From Ruminococcus sp. UNK.MGS-30 (lineage in GTDB: Bacteria; Bacillota; Clostridia; Oscillospirales; Ruminococcaceae): 64,000 nucleotides of DNA. This document shows, in pieces, positions 16,314 through 22,719 of this stretch; within the stretch, counting starts at the first letter, position 1, and each line of letters opens with the position of its first letter. The stretch covers positions 124,001-188,000 of the forward strand of contig LBCK01000001.1 in the NCBI GenBank assembly GCA_000980705.1. The letters are read 5' to 3'. Made by a program: the position numbers and the translations under genes. Below the pieces are notes generated by a model. The model saw nothing but the letters and a program-made list of their open reading frames with translations, searched no databases and was not told the origin of the DNA.

Positions 16314-17456
16314 ATGCCATATACCGGTCATGTGCGAAAGCGGACGACCAAATCCGGGATCACAACCTATCAGGTCATCGTGGAAGAAGAATCCTCTTTT
16401 GCCAACGGAAAACGCAAACGCTATTACAAAACCATTCAGTGCGGGAAAAAACAAGCAGAAAAAGTCATGCGGGATATGATCCATGAACTGGAAACCAGAA
16501 CTTTTGTCAAAGACAATCGGATCACGGTTCGGGATTTCATGCACCAGTGGCTGGAGATCTATGTGAAAAATCAGCTTTCCCCTACCACTGTACAGCACTA
16601 CATCGATCAGACGGAAAAGTACATCATTCCACAATTTGGAGACACCTGTTTGCAGCAACTAAAAAACATTGACATTCAGAAATGGATCTTTTCCCTGCAA
16701 AAGGCATCTCCCAGAACCGGAAAGCCGCTTTCGCCCAAGACGATCAAAAACATCTTGTTGAATCTCTCGGCGGCAATGAAAAAGGCAGTCATGCTGGAAC
16801 TGATTCCAAAGAATCCCTGTGACGATCTCACGCTGCCCAAGCTGGAACATTGCCAACCGGAAGTGTACAGCATGGAAGAAGTGGAGACCCTGCTGCAATG
16901 TGCCAGAAACACTGCTCTTTACCTGCCGCTGATGATCGAGATTTGTTTGGGTCTGCGGCGTGGAGAACTGCTCGCACTGCGGTGGCATCATGTGAATTTT
17001 CAAACCGGCTGTCTCACTGTCGAAGAAAATCTGGTAACTGTCAACAATCAAACGATCACCAAAGCCCCGAAAACACAGAGCGGCAGACGGGAGATTCAGA
17101 TTCCCGGAACGCTGCTGCGGCTGTTGAAAAACACCAAAGCAGAACGCCACGCCGGACAAAATGATTACATCGTCTGCCAGGAGGACGGCTCTCCCTACAA
17201 AAGCGATTCCTTTTCCATGAAGTTTCGGCGATTTCTGAAAGCGAATGATCTGAAACACATTCGGTTTCATGACCTTCGGCATATCAATGCCACGATCATG
17301 CTTTCGCTTGGCATCTCTCCCAAGGTCGCACAAGAGCGGCTGGGACATTCCAGCTATCAGATCACCATGGACATTTACAGCCATGTGCTGAAAAAAGTCG
17401 AGCAGGAAGCCGCCGACAAGCTGGATGCTGCTCTGTTTGAACAGAACCCTGCATAA
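16314..17456 (+). CDS. int: Tyrosine recombinase (integrase)
   Basis: A 380-residue protein; ATG at 16314 after AAAGGAGG. Residues 1-60 look like the AP2-like arm-binding domain of Tn916-type integrases (GHVRKRTTKSGITTYQ). A SAM-like core-binding domain (about 65-160) is followed by the catalytic domain with LGLRRGELLALRW, HDLRH, LGHSSYQITMDIYSH and the Tyr in DIYSH. All catalytic residues appear present, so it is probably active. A terminator follows directly, and a 14-bp repeat shared with module borders lies 87 bases after the stop, as an attachment site often does. No excisionase gene is evident nearby. Confidence 0.9.
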   Translation: MPYTGHVRKRTTKSGITTYQVIVEEESSFANGKRKRYYKTIQCGKKQAEKVMRDMIHELETRTFVKDNRITVRDFMHQWLEIYVKNQLSPTTVQHYIDQTEKYIIPQFGDTCLQQLKNIDIQKWIFSLQKASPRTGKPLSPKTIKNILLNLSAAMKKAVMLELIPKNPCDDLTLPKLEHCQPEVYSMEEVETLLQCARNTALYLPLMIEICLGLRRGELLALRWHHVNFQTGCLTVEENLVTVNNQTITKAPKTQSGRREIQIPGTLLRLLKNTKAERHAGQNDYIVCQEDGSPYKSDSFSMKFRRFLKANDLKHIRFHDLRHINATIMLSLGISPKVAQERLGHSSYQITMDIYSHVLKKVEQEAADKLDAALFEQNPA

Positions 17457-17460
17457 GAAA

Positions 17461-17501
17461 AATACCTGGAATTCCAACAACGGGATTCCAGGTATTTTTT
17501 T
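17461..17501 (+). terminator. Rho-independent terminator after the integrase
   Basis: AATACCTGGAAT pairs with ATTCCAGGTATT, followed by a run of T. Confidence 0.88.
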
Positions 17502-17542
17502 CGGAAATGGAAGAAGATTTTATAGAGAGTTTGGGGAAGGGT

Positions 17543-17581
17543 ATCACTTTTTTCACTGAGTGGGGTGGTGAGGAAAGTGAT
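17543..17581. repeat. Candidate recombination repeat, copy 2
   Basis: ATCACTTTTTTCAC (17543-17556) is identical to 20990-21003 and one base different from 13192-13205. It also forms an inverted pair, ATCACTTT with AAAGTGAT, at 17543 and 17574. Confidence 0.5.
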
Positions 17582-17589
17582 GCGATTTT

Positions 17590-18948
17590 TTAATTTTTTT
17601 GTGGAATTGGAGGAACATCATTTTCAAATAATTCTGTCAATGATCCAACATTCTTTGCAGAAACCCATTGGCTCATTCCAGAAGTCCACACTAGACTTTC
17701 TGACGTTAATGTACCAGAGGATATCATTTGCTTTAGTACTACAATATTATAAGGTCCCATTGCTTTTCCATCTACTACAACATAATACATCAATATTGGA
17801 ACAGGCGGCGGAGTCATTTCATTCAATTGATTGCCTCCGTCCATCATTCGATGCATTGTACCAACAATATTTTGTCCCACTGCACTTCCAACGGCTAATC
17901 CAGCTGCCATAGCAGCCGGATTAAAACCATTTCCATTAAAATCTACTGTTCCAACACCATTTGCATTCATTTTTCCCAACGCTTCCGCACCTGCAATTCC
18001 AACTTTTGCTTGTTCTTCTACTTGAAACGATGCGAAATGTTCGCTCTGTGTTTGCTTGTGCCGTGCATACTGTGCTTCATTGCGTTGAATTCGTAACGAC
18101 TCCCCATAATCTTCCATATCAATGCGTTGCTTTTCCTGAATATTTTTTATTTCGGCAGCAGTCTGTGCTTTAACTGTTGCAGTAGTTACATTTTGAGTAA
18201 TTGCCATCAGTTTTGCATATCCATCACTTGACTTGTCAATCTCAATAGTTCTGATATCAACACTACTTACAATAACACCAAAATCTTCCTTCATTCGTTG
18301 TATGATATCGTATTCCACAGCATCGTTGATTTGAGAAATTTTTGTTTCTAATTGAATTACTGGAACATCATGTACGGCTGGTGCATTAGCGACAATATCC
18401 TTAATATACCGATTTATAGAAGAACGAATTTGCATTTGAAAGTCTTCTAAACGAAAAGTACTTAACTTATGCAGTCTTATAAATTCTCTATAATCTGCAA
18501 TTCGAAAGTTAATCGTTCCCCGAACTGCTACTGGGACAGAAAAATCGGGAAAGCGAGGATCATAGACATCAAAAAATGGTACGCCAAATGAAACTTGAAT
18601 TAGCCTTGCCAAGTTGATAAAATACACTTCTGCCTGAAATGGTGTGCCACCTTCATAAATAAGTCCTACAATACTCGAAAGTATTGGCAAATTGGCAGTT
18701 TGAATTCGTTGATCAAACGGACCTTCTATAAAATCCTGAAAAATACCATTTTTTTGTTTGTAGACAAAAACAGCAACCTCTCCCTCTTTTACCCGAAGAG
18801 AAGAACCCCAACGAATTGCATTTTCCCGATTGTTTTTTTCAGACTGTAAACCTAACGGATGCCATTTCCAAATTAGATAAGATGGCTCATCGCAACGAAT
18901 TTCATCTATAAAGCCACCAGTTTTATTTGATTTTTTAAATAGCGACAT
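17590..18948 (-). CDS. SPFH-domain protein with C-terminal GYF_2 domain
   Basis: A 452-residue protein; start at 18948 after AAAGGAG. The N-terminal 320 residues form an SPFH (stomatin/prohibitin/flotillin, YdjI-like) domain beginning at about residue 40, followed by a helical region and a low-complexity Gly/Asn/Ala segment. Residues about 390-445 are a GYF_2 domain (YYVVVDGKAMGPYNI, then SLVWTSGMSQW). YdjI-like proteins are membrane-associated and in Bacillus are part of stress operons. It is the last gene of a three-gene AT-rich unit and follows the zinc-ribbon membrane protein by 14 bases. Base composition differs markedly from the neighbouring modules. Confidence 0.85.
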   Translation of the reverse strand: MSLFKKSNKTGGFIDEIRCDEPSYLIWKWHPLGLQSEKNNRENAIRWGSSLRVKEGEVAVFVYKQKNGIFQDFIEGPFDQRIQTANLPILSSIVGLIYEGGTPFQAEVYFINLARLIQVSFGVPFFDVYDPRFPDFSVPVAVRGTINFRIADYREFIRLHKLSTFRLEDFQMQIRSSINRYIKDIVANAPAVHDVPVIQLETKISQINDAVEYDIIQRMKEDFGVIVSSVDIRTIEIDKSSDGYAKLMAITQNVTTATVKAQTAAEIKNIQEKQRIDMEDYGESLRIQRNEAQYARHKQTQSEHFASFQVEEQAKVGIAGAEALGKMNANGVGTVDFNGNGFNPAAMAAGLAVGSAVGQNIVGTMHRMMDGGNQLNEMTPPPVPILMYYVVVDGKAMGPYNIVVLKQMISSGTLTSESLVWTSGMSQWVSAKNVGSLTELFENDVPPIPQKN

Positions 18949-18962
18949 ACGAGACTCCTTTT

Positions 18963-20660
18963 TCATTTCCAATTACGAACATAAATATACATGATGTCAA
19001 AACCTTCATAGCAAACTGTCAAATCATTTCCTGATTTATCTGTAGCATAAAACGATTTATCATGTCTATCATAATCATAATCGTATCCGACTTCCAAACA
19101 TCTATCAATATAATCATTGAACTCATCAATTGAAGTATTGGCAACATAAACCGTGAATGTATCACTGCCATTTGAACTAATGTTTCCTTTAAAATCATCT
19201 ATTGTTGGCAGTGTCGATACTATTCCAGTTGTAGGCCACTTAGCATCTTTCATATCTATTGGTGCTTCTAATGATATATCAATATATTTTCCCTTACTAT
19301 CAAAGTTTAAATACAATTGATATCCATCCTTATTATAAGCATAATAGTAATTTTCATCTGTATCAATATCAACAGTAAAACCCTCTTGTTTACATGATTC
19401 CACATATGCTTCATATTGTGTTTTACTTGATTGATAAATTTCTATATTAAAATAATCGTCCTGGTTCACTTGAATTTCACCATATTCAGATTCTGGCTTT
19501 GGCAAGTATTCACTCAATCCGTTTGTAGGCCAATCATATTTATTATTATAATTTTTATCGTCATAATAGCTATGATGATCTTCTTCAGTCATTTTACTGT
19601 AAAAGGTACCGTTTTTCACAAAAACAACCGCCGTGCCAATCAGGTATACTATTAAAAAAACAACAATAGAACTTACGATAATAACAGAATATGCTTTACT
19701 ACTGCGTTCTATTTCATTTTCCTTTTTTCGAAACATTCTAAAAAATATAACTGTATCACAAATAATACTAATTAATAGCATTAAAATATATGGTGATATA
19801 TCATCAACTGCATATTTTTTTGAACACAAAGGAATCATAAGTGCAATAGATAATATCATTCCAATCGACAAAACAGCCTTTGGCAAACTAGAACATTTTT
19901 TCACAACTATAGGCATAAAAATAGCTCCTGAAATTAAAAGAGCAATCAGACCTAATTGATAGCCATTTGTTCCAACATTATCTAAATCAATTCTACACAA
20001 AGGAATTAAAATAAGAACACTGATTAACCATCCCCAAACAACTACTAAATGTGGAATATCAGATGCAATTTCAGATATTATTTCACCTATGCTCTTAATT
20101 TTACTTACCTTTTCTTGGTGCTTTTCTTTTCGTATTTTTTCATGTTGATACTGTACTCTTCGACTTTTATTATCATTTATTTTTTTAGTCGAAATATCAT
20201 AAATTTCTTGTATCTTCAAAAATTCAGGTGAATTTTTGAAGATCAAACAAGCTTTTTGATAAGTTTGTTCTATTTTAGCTTCCCATGCCTCAGAAATTGG
20301 ATTTTTTGTTTCTTCACCAATATTAGACGATGCCAAAATCATAAATTCCAGCATATCTTCGATTGTATTTGGAATTGGAAAATTCCTTATAATTGTAATT
20401 TTCTTTTGTGTTGATTCCGCCTGTATCAGTTGTGCAGTAAACGCATTAACTGTACTTGAAATTTTTGTACCTCTTAACTCATAACCACAAGATGGACATT
20501 TAGCAGTAAATGATTTCAAAACTTCACCGCAATTGGGACATTTATGCAATTCACCATCATATACAGATTTTCGCTGATTAAAATCAGTCGAAGACCCACA
20601 CTCAAAGCAAAATTTTGCACCATCATTTAATTTTGCGCCGCATTTTGTACAAAAGCCCAT
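18963..20660 (-). CDS. Zinc-ribbon multi-pass membrane protein with tandem DUF6591-like domains
   Basis: A 565-residue protein. I chose 20660 because GAGGTG lies about 11 bases upstream; an ATG at 20669 is too close to that site. Two zinc ribbons come first (CTKC/CFEC and CPNC/CPSC), then a helical charged region. Five or so membrane helices (about 205-345) follow, then an external part with two repeats, each starting WPTNGL or WPTTGI and about 85 residues long, resembling DUF6591. It is probably a membrane partner of the SPFH protein. The gene is AT-rich with many Asn, Ile and Lys codons, a sign of separate origin. Confidence 0.75.
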   Translation of the reverse strand: MGFCTKCGAKLNDGAKFCFECGSSTDFNQRKSVYDGELHKCPNCGEVLKSFTAKCPSCGYELRGTKISSTVNAFTAQLIQAESTQKKITIIRNFPIPNTIEDMLEFMILASSNIGEETKNPISEAWEAKIEQTYQKACLIFKNSPEFLKIQEIYDISTKKINDNKSRRVQYQHEKIRKEKHQEKVSKIKSIGEIISEIASDIPHLVVVWGWLISVLILIPLCRIDLDNVGTNGYQLGLIALLISGAIFMPIVVKKCSSLPKAVLSIGMILSIALMIPLCSKKYAVDDISPYILMLLISIICDTVIFFRMFRKKENEIERSSKAYSVIIVSSIVVFLIVYLIGTAVVFVKNGTFYSKMTEEDHHSYYDDKNYNNKYDWPTNGLSEYLPKPESEYGEIQVNQDDYFNIEIYQSSKTQYEAYVESCKQEGFTVDIDTDENYYYAYNKDGYQLYLNFDSKGKYIDISLEAPIDMKDAKWPTTGIVSTLPTIDDFKGNISSNGSDTFTVYVANTSIDEFNDYIDRCLEVGYDYDYDRHDKSFYATDKSGNDLTVCYEGFDIMYIYVRNWK

Positions 20661-20675
20661 ATCTAACATTTCACC

Positions 20676-20885
20676 TCAATTACATTTTTTTATTGCATCA
20701 CAAATATCTCCAATATTACAATTCAAATAATTGCATATCCGCAAAAGAACCGAAAGAGCAACTTCCTCATTACGGCGCAGTTTTGTCATTGTTCCCGTTG
20801 CAATACATAAATCTCTTCTTAATTTAACTGGGGATATTTCCTTTTCAACAAGTAATATCCACAGTTTTTTATAACTTATTTCTAT
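20676..20885 (-). CDS. Small XRE-family regulator with apparent ATA start codon
   Basis: Translation of 20885-20676 gives 69 residues of a typical Cro/C1-type family: (M)EISYKKLWILL, then TGTMTKLRRNEEVALSVLLRICNYLNCNIGDICDAI. Homologues begin M-x-I-S-Y-x-K-L-W, so the start falls exactly on ATA at 20885, 8 bases after a perfect AAGGAGGAA. No ATG, GTG or TTG is in frame between the upstream stop and the domain. Either ATA is used or an ATG has mutated. Promoter: TTGACA (20945-20940), 17 bases, TATACT (20922-20917), with the palindrome TTTACAATGTAAA in the spacer. Confidence 0.7.
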   Translation of the reverse strand: MEISYKKLWILLVEKEISPVKLRRDLCIATGTMTKLRRNEEVALSVLLRICNYLNCNIGDICDAIKKCN

Positions 20886-20916
20886 GTCAAATTCCTCCTT
20901 AGGAAATATTTATTTA

Positions 20917-20945
20917 AGTATACAACTTTACAATGTAAATGTCAA
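20917..20945 (-). promoter_or_regulatory. Promoter and operator of the XRE / zinc-ribbon / SPFH unit
   Basis: Minus-strand TTGACA, 17 bases, TATACT. The spacer contains the perfect palindrome TTTACAATGTAAA (20927-20939), a likely binding site for the XRE protein encoded just downstream. Confidence 0.75.
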
Positions 20946-20987
20946 TATACTTGAGCAAATTTCTCAATTTCTTGCGAAAAAGAAAGC

Positions 20988-21047
20988 ACATCACTTTTTT
21001 CACCAAACAAATCAAAACCCAGTGATGCAAGTGATGTGGTTTTCACA
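20988..21047. repeat. Candidate recombination or end repeat, copy 3
   Basis: Contains ATCACTTTTTTCAC (20990-21003), identical to copy 2, and inverted AAGTGATGTGGTTTTCACA (21029-21047), an 18/19 match to copy 1 in reverse orientation. CACATCACTT and AAGTGATGTG make a large stem. Apart from this repeat and the promoters and hairpins listed separately, I see no gene from 20886 to 21401. Confidence 0.5.
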
Positions 21048-21261
21048 ACCATCTTCAATTTCCAGAAAAGGCAGCACTCTAACCTTCAATTTTAATGTCA
21101 AACTCCCACTCCGCCAACAAAATTAAAAAAGTTGTAGGCATCCAGAACTTTTCGGACGTTTTCAGTCCCATCCTATCAAAAATGGGCATTCTGACATTTC
21201 ACGCCGACGGATTCGCCGACGAGTGCGAGCCATTGCCGACCTGGCAGTTTTCAAGTCAAAA

Positions 21262-21284
21262 AAAATGAGCCGAGAAAACTCGAC
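21262..21284 (-). terminator. Terminator-like hairpin, minus strand
   Basis: On the minus strand GAGTCGAG-tttt-CTCGGCTC is followed by A and eight T. One mismatch in the stem. Confidence 0.5.
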
Positions 21285-21293
21285 TCACAAGGA

Positions 21294-21322
21294 TTGACAA
21301 AAAGCATTCATCATGATATAAT
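21294..21322 (+). promoter_or_regulatory. Consensus sigma-A promoter pointing at the tRNA-side hairpin
   Basis: TTGACA (21294-21299), exactly 17 bases, TATAAT (21317-21322). No coding gene follows; it would transcribe the hairpin at 21327-21396. Confidence 0.6.
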
Positions 21323-21326
21323 AAAA

Positions 21327-21396
21327 AAAGAACATTCAGGCAAATCAACAGCTAAACTTGCACCTCCAGCTGTTTCACTTGCTTGAATGTTCTTTT
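21327..21396. ncRNA. Long hairpin: tRNA terminator and candidate small RNA
   Basis: AAAAGAACATTCAGGCAA pairs with TTGCTTGAATGTTCTTTT, with an inner AGCTG/CAGCT pair. On the minus strand it follows the initiator tRNA and ends in T-rich DNA, so it is a terminator. On the plus strand a perfect promoter starts about 5-7 bases before it and the hairpin ends in TTTT, so a roughly 68-base RNA is possible. Confidence 0.45.
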
Positions 21397-21401
21397 CCAT
21401 T

Positions 21402-21478
<77 letters not shown>

Positions 21479-21514
21479 ATATATTTCGTCTGCACCTCTC
21501 GTGCCGACTTGTAT

Positions 21515-21543
21515 AGTATACCACAATTCAGCACACTTGTCAA
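21515..21543 (-). promoter_or_regulatory. Promoter of the initiator tRNA gene
   Basis: Minus-strand TTGACA (21543-21538), 17 bases, TATACT (21520-21515), leaving a leader of about 30 bases before the tRNA. Confidence 0.85.
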
Positions 21544-21982
21544 CTAAAAATCAGAATTTCAAAATAAAGCAATGCTTTATGTATGTTATACAAAATAATC
21601 AAAAGTATAATCAGCATTATTCAATCTAAAAAGCACATTGATTCAAATAAAACAAATCCTTTTAGTTTGAACTGACACTGCACCATGCCCCAATTGTCTC
21701 AGTCTAAAACCCCTCAGCCATTTTTCATTGACTTTTCTGTATATACATTAGGAATGCCATATATACATTATAATGTCAACGCCCTTAGAAACGCCACCGG
21801 GCTAACCCTGCATCAGCTCTTCCGTACCTCCAGCCCTTTATAAGCCGTCACGCCCATTCTGCTTTGCAATCCTCGCCGCAGACGTTCCCGACGCATTCCT
21901 GTGAAAAAATCTACGAACTGATTTCTCATTTTCATTTTCAGTTTGTGCAATCCCACAAAATTCAAAAAATGGCGTTTTTCCC
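21544..21982. other. Intergenic region without a recognisable gene
   Basis: No supported reading frame. A direct repeat TATATACATTA occurs twice near 21740-21770. The region ends in the feo promoter. Confidence 0.6.
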
Positions 21983-22011
21983 TTGACAAATGCGGTCAGA
22001 AGTTGTATACT
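21983..22011 (+). promoter_or_regulatory. Promoter of the feo operon
   Basis: TTGACA (21983-21988), 17 bases, TATACT (22006-22011), followed by two operator-like boxes. Confidence 0.85.
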
Positions 22012-22020
22012 ATCAAGAGG

Positions 22021-22071
22021 GTTAGAGCGTTCTAACTCTTCTGTTTTTACAATAGGTTAGCTTTTTCTAAC
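22021..22071 (+). promoter_or_regulatory. Two GTTAG-N6-CTAAC boxes, likely iron-dependent repressor sites
   Basis: GTTAGAGCGTTCTAAC (22021-22036) and GTTAGCTTTTTCTAAC (22056-22071) share perfect 5-base arms with 6-base gaps. They lie just after the promoter, where a DtxR-like repressor bound to iron would block transcription. The regulator family is inferred. Confidence 0.7.
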
Positions 22072-22137
22072 AAATTTTGCTTGTTTCTGCTTTTGCATAA
22101 ACAGGCGATCGCATTCGGAAAAAGGAGGAAAACTGGT

Positions 22138-22350
22138 ATGATGCCGCTGATGTTTGCAAACCCTGGTGATGAAGTTACCATCAAAAAGGTTGGCGGAAGT
22201 GCCGAGACCAAAAAGCACCTGGAAGATCTGGGCTTTGTGGTTGGCGGAACACTTACGGTGGTGAATTCCGGCAGCGGAAATCTCATCGTCAATGTCAAAG
22301 AGACTCGTATTGCCATTACCAAAGAAATGGCTGCAAAAATTATGATATAA
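22138..22350 (+). CDS. feoA: FeoA-family protein
   Basis: A 70-residue SH3-like FeoA protein; ATG at 22138 after AAAGGAGGA. Typical elements are KKVGGSAETKKHLEDLGFVVGGTLTVV and a final VKETRIAITKEMAAKIMI. FeoA proteins are small cytosolic partners of FeoB in ferrous iron uptake. It is the first gene of a feoA-feoA-feoB-cysteine-rich peptide operon, with iron-type operator boxes at the promoter. Confidence 0.92.
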   Translation: MMPLMFANPGDEVTIKKVGGSAETKKHLEDLGFVVGGTLTVVNSGSGNLIVNVKETRIAITKEMAAKIMI

Positions 22351-22366
22351 GAGGAGGAATTCAACA

Positions 22367-22588
22367 ATGGCTACATTAAAAGACGCCAAAATCGGACAGA
22401 CCGTCCGGGTAAAAAAACTGACCGGTGAGGGTGCTGTAAAGCGCCGCATTATGGACATGGGCATCACAAAGGGTGTTGAAGTCTACATCCGCAAGGTTGC
22501 TCCCCTGGGAGACCCGGTAGAAGTTACCGTAAGAGGTTACGAACTGTCCCTGCGGAAAGCAGATGCCGAACTGATCGAAGTGGAATAA
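22367..22588 (+). CDS. feoA: Second FeoA-family protein
   Basis: A 73-residue FeoA paralogue with AAGAGGAGGAATTCAAC upstream. LTGEGAVKRRIMDMGITKGVEVYIRKVAPLGDPVEV and YELSLRKADAELIEVE are textbook FeoA. Two tandem feoA genes before feoB are common in Clostridia. Confidence 0.95.
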   Translation: MATLKDAKIGQTVRVKKLTGEGAVKRRIMDMGITKGVEVYIRKVAPLGDPVEVTVRGYELSLRKADAELIEVE

Positions 22589-22660
22589 AAAACCTGTGGA
22601 TCTGCTGTTTCAGTAGATTCACCTCTTCATTTTACGGCAGAATTATTTTTTTGGTCACAA

Positions 22661-22690
22661 GTTAGTAACTACTAATTAGCAATCACTAAC
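22661..22690 (+). promoter_or_regulatory. Two overlapping metal-box-like sites before feoB
   Basis: GTTAGTAACTACTAAT (22661-22676) and ATTAGCAATCACTAAC (22675-22690) each match GTTAG-N6-CTAAC with one change. They suggest separate iron control of feoB. Confidence 0.6.
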
Positions 22691-22719
22691 AGATAAAATG
22701 TACGAAAGGATTGAATCAA

